DNA of 64,000 nucleotides from Leucobacter triazinivorans. GTDB taxonomy: Bacteria; Actinomycetota; Actinomycetes; Actinomycetales; Microbacteriaceae. Numbering within the stretch: position 1 is the first letter of the stretch; every line of letters starts with the position of its first letter. The DNA lies in the NCBI RefSeq assembly GCF_004208635.1, contig NZ_CP035806.1:1054001-1118000 (forward strand). The letters are read 5' to 3'. Shown piece after piece: positions 27,049 through 35,495 of this stretch. A model generated the notes under the pieces. The model saw nothing but the letters and a program-made list of their open reading frames with translations. It did not search any database and was not told where the DNA came from. The translations under genes and the position numbers were made by a program.

Positions 27049-27756
27049 ATGACCGCTCCACTCATCGGGATTTCCGCTCCACGCAGTGCGGAGGAATCGG
27101 CATTCGGAATAAAAGACTCGACCTTGCAGGTGATGGAGTATGCGGATGCTGTGGTTTCCGCTGGCGGTCGTGCTGTTCTCCTGCCGTCCACGGCGCAGAT
27201 CCCCGAGGATCTACTCGCAGGCATCGACGGTCTGGTGCTGAGTGGCGGCGGCGACCTGTCACCCTCTCTATTCGGTGAGGAACCGGTCGAGGCATCTTAC
27301 GGTATCAGCGAGATTCGGGACGCTTATGAGACAGCGTTGGTTCTCGATGCACAGAAGCGGAAGATCCCGGTTCTTGCGATCTGCCGCGGTCTGCAACTCA
27401 TCAATGTGCTGCGAGGCGGGAGCCTCCACATGCATATCGACGGACATTGGCAGACAGAGTCGGCCGATCAAGCAACGCATCGCGTCATGCCTGTGGCTGG
27501 GTCGTTCTTCTCCACCATCGTCGGCAGCGAGGCGGTCGATGTCAACAGCTACCATCACCAGGCGATCGACGTACTTGGCTCCGGGCTTACGCCAGCAGCA
27601 CACGACGGATCTCTGATTGAAGCGTTCGAAGACCTGGAGAACGACATCCTGGCGGTGCAGTGGCACCCCGAGCACATGTTCGCGGTATCAGAGTCTCAAC
27701 TCGCGCTATTCCGGAACCTGGTCGAACGGGCTTCCCGCAACGAAGAAAGGAAATGA
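27049..27756 (+). CDS. Gamma-glutamyl-gamma-aminobutyrate hydrolase family protein (peptidase C26, PuuD-like)
   Basis: A 235-residue class I amidotransferase-fold hydrolase started at ATG 27049. The triad is C112 (AICRGLQLINV), H206 and E208 (VQWHPEHM), and the family block LSGGGDLSPSLFGEEP is present. PuuD-type enzymes cleave gamma-glutamyl amides to glutamate plus the free amine or amino acid, which would recycle the glutamate spent by the ligase. It is the second such hydrolase in the operon, so the two probably act on different intermediates or one is a salvage enzyme. Confidence 0.88.
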   Translation: MTAPLIGISAPRSAEESAFGIKDSTLQVMEYADAVVSAGGRAVLLPSTAQIPEDLLAGIDGLVLSGGGDLSPSLFGEEPVEASYGISEIRDAYETALVLDAQKRKIPVLAICRGLQLINVLRGGSLHMHIDGHWQTESADQATHRVMPVAGSFFSTIVGSEAVDVNSYHHQAIDVLGSGLTPAAHDGSLIEAFEDLENDILAVQWHPEHMFAVSESQLALFRNLVERASRNEERK

Positions 27757-27758
27757 CC

Positions 27759-28940
27759 ATGTCAGAGCAGAAAGAGGTTGTCGAGGATTTCGACTTCCAT
27801 GGTGAAGCACTCGATGAGATATTCGAGGATTATGATGTGATGCTGAACAAGTGCCCGGTGGGCCACAGCTCCAAGTACGGCGGATTCACCTACATCGCGA
27901 AAAGCGAAGATATCTTCGCAGCAGAGCAGGATCCGGATACCTTTGCAGTGGCACCCTCGATGCTGCTGCCGTCGTTCGGCACCGATGACCCGCTCATCCC
28001 GATCGATATCGACCCCCCGACGCACGCGGGCTATCGGAAGATCCTCCTGCCGCTCTTCACCCCGATGAACATCGCCTCGCTCGAGCCCGGCATGGTTGAG
28101 ACGGCGAAGCAGCTCGCTGAAGATGTCATCTCGGCGGCGGCGGACAACGACGGCGTCGCGGACGTCTCCAAGCTATTCGCCCGGCCGATGCCCACTATCG
28201 TGTTCAGCCGCCTCGCCGGCTACCCCGAAGAGGATTGGCCGAAGTTTGACCAGTGGGTCGATGACATCATTTACCGTCGCACGAAAGAGCCTGAAGTGGC
28301 CTATGCTGCCGGTGGCAAGATCACCGAGTACTTCGACGCCATGATTAAGAAGCGTGAGGCCGAAGGCGGAGAGTACAACGATCTCCTCGACAAGGTGCTG
28401 AACTCTCAGGTAGACGGGCGTGAACTCACTCATGAGGAGAAAATCTCTTACAGTTTCCTGCTCTTCCTCGCCGGACTAGACACCACCGCCTGGGCGCTGC
28501 GATCCTCGCTCTGGTACCTCGCCGGCAACCCGAAGGCGCAGCAGCAGCTCCGCGATAACCCTGATGAGATCCCGACTGCAGTCGAAGAGTTCCTCCGCAC
28601 ACTCTCCCCGGTACAGGCGATGGCTCGGACCTGCCTCAAGGACACGGTCGTGCAAGGCAAGGAGATCAAGGCGGGCGAACGAGTGGTGCTCGTCTTCGGA
28701 GCGGGCAACCGCGACCCGGAGGTGTACGAGGATCCGCACGACATCAAGATCGATCGTGAGGATAACCGCCACCTTGCATTCGGAGGTGGAATTCACCGCT
28801 GCCTCGGCTCGAACCTCGCCCGCAAAGAAATGGTCATTGGTCTCGAGGAATTCCTCAAGCGCGTCCCGAGCTTCGAGCACGCAGGCGGGGAAGTCTGGCA
28901 CGGCGTCGGCCCTCTCACTCTCCGAATCGGAAAGGAGTAG
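27759..28940 (+). CDS. Bacterial class I cytochrome P450 monooxygenase
   Basis: A 393-residue soluble P450 started at ATG 27759, eight bases after GAAGAAAGG; ATG 27753 is too close to that site. All signature elements are intact: I-helix AGLDTT at 238-243, E277-F-L-R280, and the heme loop FGGGIHRCLG with thiolate C348. The next two genes encode its ferredoxin and reductase. It would hydroxylate an amine or its gamma-glutamyl derivative, either for N-dealkylation or ring opening as in actinobacterial morpholine/piperidine degradation, or for methyl hydroxylation as in isopropylamine degradation. Subfamily not assigned. Confidence 0.95.
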   Translation: MSEQKEVVEDFDFHGEALDEIFEDYDVMLNKCPVGHSSKYGGFTYIAKSEDIFAAEQDPDTFAVAPSMLLPSFGTDDPLIPIDIDPPTHAGYRKILLPLFTPMNIASLEPGMVETAKQLAEDVISAAADNDGVADVSKLFARPMPTIVFSRLAGYPEEDWPKFDQWVDDIIYRRTKEPEVAYAAGGKITEYFDAMIKKREAEGGEYNDLLDKVLNSQVDGRELTHEEKISYSFLLFLAGLDTTAWALRSSLWYLAGNPKAQQQLRDNPDEIPTAVEEFLRTLSPVQAMARTCLKDTVVQGKEIKAGERVVLVFGAGNRDPEVYEDPHDIKIDREDNRHLAFGGGIHRCLGSNLARKEMVIGLEEFLKRVPSFEHAGGEVWHGVGPLTLRIGKE

Positions 28941-28947
28941 GTGCACC

Positions 28948-29160
28948 ATGGCGAAGGAACTGTACATCGATCTCTCGCGATGCCAAGGTCACGCTCGATG
29001 CTGGGCAATAGCCCCAGAGACCTTCGGCATCGACGATGAGGGCTATGCGTACGTCATCGAGGGGCGGGAGGGATCCTACGATGAAGAGAATGTGCGCAAG
29101 GCGATCCGAAACTGTCCGGAACGCTCGATCCTTATCCGCGAGACCGAGGAAAGCCAGTGA
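28948..29160 (+). CDS. 3Fe-4S ferredoxin
   Basis: A 70-residue ferredoxin with three cluster cysteines, C12, C18 (CQGHARC) and C56 (NCPE). The position of the missing fourth ligand is occupied by a non-cysteine, as in P450-associated 3Fe-4S ferredoxins. AAAGGAG precedes ATG 28948. It lies 7 bp after the P450 and overlaps the reductase by 4 bp, so it is the electron carrier between them. Confidence 0.94.
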   Translation: MAKELYIDLSRCQGHARCWAIAPETFGIDDEGYAYVIEGREGSYDEENVRKAIRNCPERSILIRETEESQ

Positions 29161-30317
29161 CTGCGAGCCGCTACGAAATCGTGGTGGTGGGTGCATCGGT
29201 TGCTGCCGAGGCACTCGCCACACGACTTCGTGAACTCGGGTACGATCGCGAACTCCTAGTCATTGATCGAGACGCCCGCATGCCCTACGAGAGGCCTCCG
29301 CTTTCAAAGCTATATCTCACCGAACCGGACAGCACGGAAATCGGTGTGGAATGGGATGAAGGAACACCGGTGACCATAGCCGAGGCGCTGGCAGTAGACC
29401 CCGAAGCGAAAACCTTGACGCTGAGTGTTGCCGCTACGGGTTCGACGCGTGTCGTAACTTACGACACATTGGTGATCGCTACGGGTGCATCCCCGATTAT
29501 GCTTCCGTTCGCACCGTCTGGAATGATGCAGTTGCGAACGGTCCAGGACGCTGATCGACTGCGGCGCGCGGTTCACGCAGGAGCGCGGGTGGGAATCATC
29601 GGCGCCGGTGCCATCGGTGCTGAGCTGGCGACTTCGCTCCGCAAGCTCGGAGCAGAGGTTGTGTTGCTCGACAAGGCCGATCGTCCGCTCGAACGGCTGC
29701 TTGCCGGTCACCTTGGGAACGAGGTCACGTCATGGCTCGAGGAGTTGGGGGTCGATTGTCGTTGGGAGGCCGATATTCGAGGTATCGAGGGCGGCCCCGG
29801 TGATTGGAGCGTTACGCTCGGCGACGAAGCTGAGGCGCTGAATTTCGAACTATTACTCTGCGCCGTCGGAGCCCGTCCCGCAGTCGATTGGTTGGCTTCG
29901 AGCGGTTTGCTCAGCGAAGGGCAACTGCTCTGCAACGAATCGGGACAGGTCGTCGCGCCAGATACTGTGCACGAGAACATCTATGGCATAGGCGATGTTG
30001 TCACGCGCCTACTTAGCGACGACGTGAGAGTACGCACCGAAAGCTGGAGTGCGGCCGCGGAACACGGAGTTCACCTTGCGGAACGGCTCATGGGTGAAGG
30101 ACCCGCAACCCCAGAGACCCCGTACTTCTGGACCGATGTCGCCGGGCGCAAAGTACAGGTGCTCGGTGTGATTAACCGCGACGGAGATGCTTCCGTAGAG
30201 TTCGAGAACCCGGCCCGAGGTACTGTGCTGCACAAGGTGGTCGGCGAAGACGCCACCGAGGGATGGATCGGTGTGAATGCTCAGCCAAAGATCGCGATGT
30301 TGCGAATGTCATCCTAA
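29157..30317 (+). CDS. FAD-dependent ferredoxin reductase
   Basis: A 386-residue rhodocoxin/putidaredoxin reductase-like flavoprotein. It has an N-terminal FAD Rossmann fold (YEIVVVGASVAAEALA), a PYERPPLSK motif, TLVIATGA, the NAD-binding GIIGAGAIGAELA (about 143-155), and YGIGDVVTR near the flavin. GTG 29157 overlaps the ferredoxin stop (GTGA). It completes a three-component P450 system that takes electrons from NAD(P)H. Slight variation in the first glycine motif (GASVAAE) is typical of the family. Confidence 0.93.
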   Translation: MTASRYEIVVVGASVAAEALATRLRELGYDRELLVIDRDARMPYERPPLSKLYLTEPDSTEIGVEWDEGTPVTIAEALAVDPEAKTLTLSVAATGSTRVVTYDTLVIATGASPIMLPFAPSGMMQLRTVQDADRLRRAVHAGARVGIIGAGAIGAELATSLRKLGAEVVLLDKADRPLERLLAGHLGNEVTSWLEELGVDCRWEADIRGIEGGPGDWSVTLGDEAEALNFELLLCAVGARPAVDWLASSGLLSEGQLLCNESGQVVAPDTVHENIYGIGDVVTRLLSDDVRVRTESWSAAAEHGVHLAERLMGEGPATPETPYFWTDVAGRKVQVLGVINRDGDASVEFENPARGTVLHKVVGEDATEGWIGVNAQPKIAMLRMSS

Positions 30318-30638
30318 CCTTCTGTAGTGATAGGAGCTACGTTCTGCTCCACCATGCCCAGTGCCCAAGCTGTTTCCGCCTAGGTGCGGCGGCTGGGCAC
30401 TGGGCGTCTTAGATCACGGGGATCTCAGCTTCTGTGGTGTCGATCTTCGGCGAGAGGCTCAGCATTGCGCAGAGACCCCTCTTCATGCATGCGAGCATCG
30501 AGACGCTTGAGCTCGACGGCAGGTATCACCCACATGACTTCTCGCAAGTGAGACCAATGAAGAATGGCAGTTTTTGACAGCCTTACTGGTCGAAAGGCTT
30601 GATGAAGCAGCAGCATCTTATATCGGAGAAAGCAGATT
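30318..30638. promoter_or_regulatory. 321-bp region with candidate pyc promoter/operator
   Basis: After the hairpin at 30357-30406 no gene is seen. TTGACA at 30574-30579 is a possible -35 box, but only a weak -10 (CTTGAT) follows. Directly overlapping it is a dyad, AGCCTT at 30579-30584 and AAGGCT at 30594-30599, that could be an operator. The pyruvate carboxylase ribosome site CGGAGAAAG lies just before 30639. Confidence 0.35.
30357..30406 (+). terminator. Hairpin terminator after the P450 operon
   Basis: GCCCAGTGCCCA at 30357-30368 pairs perfectly with 30395-30406 (12 bp, 26-nt loop), 40 bp after the reductase stop. GTCTT follows; there is no long T run. Confidence 0.7.
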
Positions 30639-33600
30639 ATGTTTACCAAGGTATTGGTCGCGAACCGGGGCGAGATCGCCATCCGCGCTTTCCGCGCGGC
30701 CCACGAGTTGGGGGCGTCCACCGTCGCGGTGTTTCCGTATGAGGATCGCAATTCACTGCATCGTCTGAAGGCGGACGAGGCGTATCTCATCGGCGAGGTC
30801 GGCCATCCGGTGCGCGCCTACCTCGACGTCGCCGAGATCGTGCGCGTCGCGGTCGAGTCGGGCACCGACGCCATCTACCCGGGCTACGGTTTCCTGTCTG
30901 AGAACCCGGAGCTCGCCGCGGCGGCCGAGGCCGCCGGGATCCGCTTCATCGGTCCCGGCCGCGAGGCGCTGGAGATGGCCGGCAACAAGGTCGCGGCGAA
31001 GGAGCACGCGATCGCGGCGGGCGTGCCGGTGCTGCGGTCGACGCCGCCGTCGACCGATGTGGATGCGCTGATCGCTGGAGCGCGCGAGATCGGGTTCCCG
31101 GTGTTCGCGAAGGCGGTCGCGGGGGGCGGCGGTCGCGGCATGCGCCGTGTCGAGCGCGAGGAGGATCTGCGCGACGCCCTGGAATCCGCGATGCGTGAGG
31201 CGGAGTCGGCGTTCGGCGATCCGACGATGTTCATCGAGCAGGCGGTGCTGCGGCCGCGCCACATCGAGGTGCAGGTGCTCGCGGACAAGACGGGGGCGAC
31301 GGTGCACCTGTTCGAGCGCGACTGCTCGGTGCAGCGACGGCACCAGAAGGTCGTCGAGATCGCGCCGGCCCCGAATCTGTCGCAGGAGAAGCGGGATGAG
31401 CTCACACGGGACGCGATCGCGTTCGCGAAGTCGATCGGCTACGAGAACGCCGGCACCGTGGAGTTCCTGCTCGACACCGAGGGCGAGCGCGCCGGGGAGC
31501 ACGTGTTCATCGAGATGAACCCGCGCATCCAGGTCGAGCACACGGTGACCGAGGAGGTCACCGACATCGATCTCGTGCGCTCGCAGATGCTGATCGCGGC
31601 CGGCCAGACGCTGGAGGAGCTCGAGCTGACGCAGGATCAGATCCACCTGCGGGGAGCCGCGCTTCAGTGCCGCATCACGACCGAGGATCCCGCGAACGGA
31701 TTCCGCCCCGATCTCGGCCGCATCACCGCCTACCGCTCGCCGGGCGGCGGAGGGGTGCGCCTCGACGGCGGGACGATCAACGCGGGCGCTCAGATCAGCC
31801 CGCACTTCGACTCGATGCTGGCGAAGCTCACCTGCCGCGGCCGCACCTTCGAGGACGCGGTGGTGCGCGCCCGCCGTGCTCTCGCCGAGTTCCGCATCCG
31901 CGGCGTCGCGACCAACATCCCCTTCCTGCAGGCGGTGCTCGCCGATCCCGACTTCCAGGCGGGCGACGTGGCGACCTCCTTCATCGAGGAGCGGCCCGAG
32001 CTGCTCGAGATGAACAAGCCGAAGGATCGCGCCACCCGGTTGCTGCAGCACGTGGCGAACGTCACGGTGAACCAGCCGAACGGCGTGCGACCTGGCGCCG
32101 TCGACCCGGCGTCGAAGCTGCCCCCCGTCGACCTGTCGCAGCCCGCCCCCGCCGGTCACCGGCAGCAGCTGCTCGAGCTCGGCCCCGAGGGATACGCGCG
32201 GGCGCTGCGCGAGCAGACGGCGCTCGCTGTGACCGAGACGACGTTCCGCGATGCGCACCAGTCGCTGCTCGCGACGCGCGTGCGCACGAAGGACCTGGTG
32301 CGGGTCGCCCCCTATGTCGCGCGCCTCACCCCCGAGCTGTGGTCGGTGGAGGCCTGGGGCGGCGCCACCTACGACGTCGCCCTGCGCTTTCTCGGAGAGG
32401 ATCCCTGGGAGCGCCTGGCCGCTCTGCGCGAGGCGATGCCGAACGTACCGATCCAGATGCTGCTGCGCGGCCAGAACACGGTCGGCTACACGCCGTACCC
32501 GGCGCAGGTCGCGCAGGCCTTCGTGCGGGAGGCCGCCGAGACGGGCGTCGACGTATTCCGCATCTTCGACGCACTCAACGACGTGAACCAGATGCGGGTG
32601 GCCATCGACGCCGTGCGCGAGACCGGCACGGCCGTCGCCGAGGTCGCGATGGCCTACACCGGCAACCTGCTCTCTCCCGCGGAGGACAAGTACACGCTCG
32701 ACTACTACCTGAGCCTGGCCGACGAGATCGTCGCCGCGGGCGCGCACGTGCTCGCAGTCAAGGACATGGCGGGGCTGCTCCGACCGGCGGCCGCGGCGAA
32801 GCTCGTGACCGCGCTGCGGGAACGCTTCGACCTGCCCGTGCACCTGCACACGCACGACACCCCCGGCGGTCAGCTCGCGACGCTCCTGGCCGCCTCCGCG
32901 GCCGGCGTCGACGCGGTCGACGTCGCGTCGGCGCCCATGTCGGGCACCACGTCGCAGCCGTCTCTCTCGGCGCTCGTCGCGGCGCTCGCCGACACCGAGC
33001 GCGACACGGGCCTCGACGCCGAGGCGGTGTACGCCCTCGAGCCCTACTGGGACGCGGTCCGCACGCTCTACAAGCCGTTCGAGTCGGGGCTGCCGTCTCC
33101 CACCGGCCGCGTGTACTCCCACGAGATCCCCGGCGGTCAGCTGTCGAACCTGCGCCAGCAGGCCATCGCGCTCGGCCTGGCCTCGAACTTCGAGAAGATC
33201 GAGGACATGTATGCGGCGGCGGATCGCATCCTCGGCCGGATCCCGAAGGTCACGCCGTCGTCGAAGGTCGTCGGCGACCTCGCTCTGCACCTGGCGGCGG
33301 TCGACGCCGACCCCGCCGACTTCGAGGCGAACCCGGGGAACTACGACGTGCCGGACTCGGTGGTCGGGTTCCTCGCGGGCGAGCTGGGGGAGATCCCCGG
33401 CGGCTGGCCCGAGCCGTTCCGCTCGAAGGTGCTCGCGGGGCGCGACGTGAACATCGCGGTCGCTCCGATCGGCGAGGACGACGCGGCGCAGCTCGCAGGC
33501 ACGAGCGACGAGCGCCGGCGCACCCTGAACCGCCTACTGTTCCCGGCCCCGACCCGCCAGTACGAGGCCTCTCGCGAGCAGTTCGGCGATCTCTCGGTAC

Positions 33601-34043
33601 TCGATACCTCCGACTACCTCTACGGGCTCGATCCGGGCTCGGAGCACGCGATCGATCTCGCGCGCGGCGTGCGCCTGTACGTGGGGCTCGAGGCGATCGG
33701 CGAGGCGGACGACAAGGGCGTGCGCACGGTGATGGTGCGCGTGAACGGCCAGCTGCGGCAGGTGTTCGTGAAGGACGAGTCGGTCTCGGTCGACACGCCG
33801 ATCGCCGAGAAGGCCGACCGCACGCTGCCCGGCCACGTGGCCGCCCCGTTCTCGGGGACCGTCACGGTGAAGGTCGCCGTCGGCGCCCGGGTCGAGGCGG
33901 GTCAGCCGGTCGCGACGATCGAGGCGATGAAGATGGAGGCCGCGATCACCGCGCCGGTATCCGGCAAGGTGCAGCGGACCGTCTTCAACGGTGTTCGCTC
34001 GGTCGATTCTGGCGACCTGATCGCAGTCATTGGGGCTTCCTGA
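30639..34043 (+). CDS. pyc: Pyruvate carboxylase
   Basis: An 1134-residue single-chain pyruvate carboxylase, full length for the family. Biotin carboxylase comes first (ANRGEIAIRAFRAAHELG, GGGGRGMR, FIEMNPRIQVEHTVTEE), then the carboxyltransferase barrel (TETTFRDAHQSLLATR, VEAWGGATYDVA, LHTHDTPGGQ), and a C-terminal biotinyl domain with the lysine in EAMKMEA. It makes oxaloacetate from pyruvate, so a cell living on a substrate that yields only C3 units can fill the TCA cycle. It is the last catabolic gene of the island. The interior is far richer in GC than the P450 operon, whereas the first and last about 60 bp are not. Confidence 0.96.
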   Translation: MFTKVLVANRGEIAIRAFRAAHELGASTVAVFPYEDRNSLHRLKADEAYLIGEVGHPVRAYLDVAEIVRVAVESGTDAIYPGYGFLSENPELAAAAEAAGIRFIGPGREALEMAGNKVAAKEHAIAAGVPVLRSTPPSTDVDALIAGAREIGFPVFAKAVAGGGGRGMRRVEREEDLRDALESAMREAESAFGDPTMFIEQAVLRPRHIEVQVLADKTGATVHLFERDCSVQRRHQKVVEIAPAPNLSQEKRDELTRDAIAFAKSIGYENAGTVEFLLDTEGERAGEHVFIEMNPRIQVEHTVTEEVTDIDLVRSQMLIAAGQTLEELELTQDQIHLRGAALQCRITTEDPANGFRPDLGRITAYRSPGGGGVRLDGGTINAGAQISPHFDSMLAKLTCRGRTFEDAVVRARRALAEFRIRGVATNIPFLQAVLADPDFQAGDVATSFIEERPELLEMNKPKDRATRLLQHVANVTVNQPNGVRPGAVDPASKLPPVDLSQPAPAGHRQQLLELGPEGYARALREQTALAVTETTFRDAHQSLLATRVRTKDLVRVAPYVARLTPELWSVEAWGGATYDVALRFLGEDPWERLAALREAMPNVPIQMLLRGQNTVGYTPYPAQVAQAFVREAAETGVDVFRIFDALNDVNQMRVAIDAVRETGTAVAEVAMAYTGNLLSPAEDKYTLDYYLSLADEIVAAGAHVLAVKDMAGLLRPAAAAKLVTALRERFDLPVHLHTHDTPGGQLATLLAASAAGVDAVDVASAPMSGTTSQPSLSALVAALADTERDTGLDAEAVYALEPYWDAVRTLYKPFESGLPSPTGRVYSHEIPGGQLSNLRQQAIALGLASNFEKIEDMYAAADRILGRIPKVTPSSKVVGDLALHLAAVDADPADFEANPGNYDVPDSVVGFLAGELGEIPGGWPEPFRSKVLAGRDVNIAVAPIGEDDAAQLAGTSDERRRTLNRLLFPAPTRQYEASREQFGDLSVLDTSDYLYGLDPGSEHAIDLARGVRLYVGLEAIGEADDKGVRTVMVRVNGQLRQVFVKDESVSVDTPIAEKADRTLPGHVAAPFSGTVTVKVAVGARVEAGQPVATIEAMKMEAAITAPVSGKVQRTVFNGVRSVDSGDLIAVIGAS

Positions 34044-34376
34044 CGGACCTGGGGGCGTCGAGCTAGTAACAAGCTATGAGTGGACACTTTCAGTAGCAGC
34101 CGTCGAGTATGCTCGGCCCCTCCCAACCCGGCCGTTTTCCGTCAACCTGTCGGTGGTAGTTCCTGCCCCAGAGGAATCAATCGAGCTTCGAACTAAATGC
34201 GATGGATGGCTACCCCACCCAGGGCTAGTGTCAGCATCGTTCCGGGAGGGGCTTCTCTTCAGCACCCTTCGACAGCTTGTTATTTGCTTCGATGAGCGAG
34301 GCCTCTTGGAACCCAACGACATCTCCCGGGCTTCGGCTGGCTGATCGGGGCGTGGGCCATAGTAGCTGTCACTCCG
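34044..34376. other. 333-bp stretch with no recognised gene
   Basis: A 104-codon plus-strand frame (34030-34344) runs through it but starts inside pyc, has no ribosome site and resembles nothing known. The plus-strand frame leading into the AraC-type gene is open from 34296 without any ATG or GTG, so the regulator could begin earlier or be 5' truncated. The composition is lower in GC than pyc. Confidence 0.4.
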
Positions 34377-35306
34377 TTGTTCGCAAAGGACGACTATCTC
34401 ACTGAACCAACTTCACCTGCCGCTTACCAGCAGGTGAAGATTGTTGTTGCCAGGAAAGGGCGCGTTCGTCTGATCTCCCAACATGACGAGTTGATTGTCT
34501 GCGGTGGGGATGCTGTGACTATTCCTGCGCAGACCGAGTTTCAAATCATCCCTGTTAGCAGCTCGCATCTAACTTGCATATTCATAGACCCTGAGTACGC
34601 CGTTGACCTCGTCTATTGGCAGTACCGTTCCTACTTGACGGACCGCACCGACGCTCGCGTACTCGCTGAACGTCTATATTCCGGCATACACCTATTGATT
34701 CCTCTAGGACACCATCTTCGCCTGCTGGAACCCGCGTTGAACCGGATGATTGCTCTGAGTAGATTGCATGATTTCTCCTCCCACTCTAACCAGATCCAGG
34801 GGCTCTGGTTTACGGTTGCCCACACCTTGTCGCTCTGTGGTGGTCGGCTCTGGCCGACCCCGACGAACCTCCAGCAGGCCCCCACCCCACTGGCTGAGCC
34901 AACTCTGCTCAGATCTGAGGTGCTGCAGGTTACACAGTTACTCGAGCAACAGCCTGAGCGGCGATGGACTCTCCAAGAACTTGCCGAGGTTGTCCATCTA
35001 TCGCCGAACCACTTAGCTGCGATCTGCTCTCGGGCATGGGGACATACGCCGCGAGTACGACTAACACTGATACGTATCGAGAGGCTCGCGCACTATCTTC
35101 GCGAAACCTCCATCCCGGTGAAGCAATGTGTCCGCCTTGTCGGATGGCAGAACCACGCACATGCGGTCCGGATCTTTCGCTCGAGAATGGGTCTTGCTCC
35201 AAGTGAATACCGTCTGGCGTGCATTAGTTATGGTTCTGAAACCTCCGGGTACCAATCTCATGGAGATGGGCTCCGTTCTACTGACAAGCAAGCAAGTGAG
35301 CTTTAG
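34377..35306 (+). CDS. AraC family transcriptional regulator
   Basis: A 309-residue regulator with an N-terminal cupin-like effector region (KIVVARKGRVRLI, CGGDAVTIPAQTEFQIIPV). Its C-terminal AraC DNA-binding domain covers residues about 190-285 (WTLQELAEVVHLSPNHLAAI, RIERLAHYLRETSIPVKQCVRLVGW, FRSRMGLAPSEYR). The only start in frame is TTG 34377, which has no clear ribosome site, and the frame is open upstream to 34296, so the N-terminus is uncertain. It is the last cargo gene before the transfer backbone resumes. Codon use is less GC-biased than the backbone, in keeping with the cargo. Confidence 0.8.
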   Translation: MFAKDDYLTEPTSPAAYQQVKIVVARKGRVRLISQHDELIVCGGDAVTIPAQTEFQIIPVSSSHLTCIFIDPEYAVDLVYWQYRSYLTDRTDARVLAERLYSGIHLLIPLGHHLRLLEPALNRMIALSRLHDFSSHSNQIQGLWFTVAHTLSLCGGRLWPTPTNLQQAPTPLAEPTLLRSEVLQVTQLLEQQPERRWTLQELAEVVHLSPNHLAAICSRAWGHTPRVRLTLIRIERLAHYLRETSIPVKQCVRLVGWQNHAHAVRIFRSRMGLAPSEYRLACISYGSETSGYQSHGDGLRSTDKQASEL

Positions 35307-35495
35307 ATCGGATAGCCGAAGCCGGTAATACAGATAGTCCGATGTCGGGATCAAGGACGCTCTTGATAGCTGCCTGTCACCCTAGCGACCGTGGCTGTAT
35401 TTGTTCTTCCTGACATACCTCGTCGTCGGAAATGTAGGGAGAGCAATCGTGATGGAACTGCCAGGAAGAAACCGTGTACTGGGACGGGCGATCGT

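Noticed and set aside
30753..33290. 845-codon minus-strand open frame opposite pyc
   Set aside because: Highly charged, repetitive Arg/His/Leu product with no motifs; it is the antisense shadow of a very GC-rich gene.
31667..34066. 799-codon plus-strand frame overlapping pyc
   Set aside because: Arg/Gly/Pro-rich shadow; pyc in the other frame has all family motifs over its full length.
34030..34344. 104-codon frame after pyc
   Set aside because: Starts inside pyc, has no ribosome site and resembles no known protein.
35391..35495. Upstream extension of the DUF2637 gene
   Set aside because: The extra residues look unlike the family and the frame there is probably non-coding; ATG 35496 precedes the conserved part.
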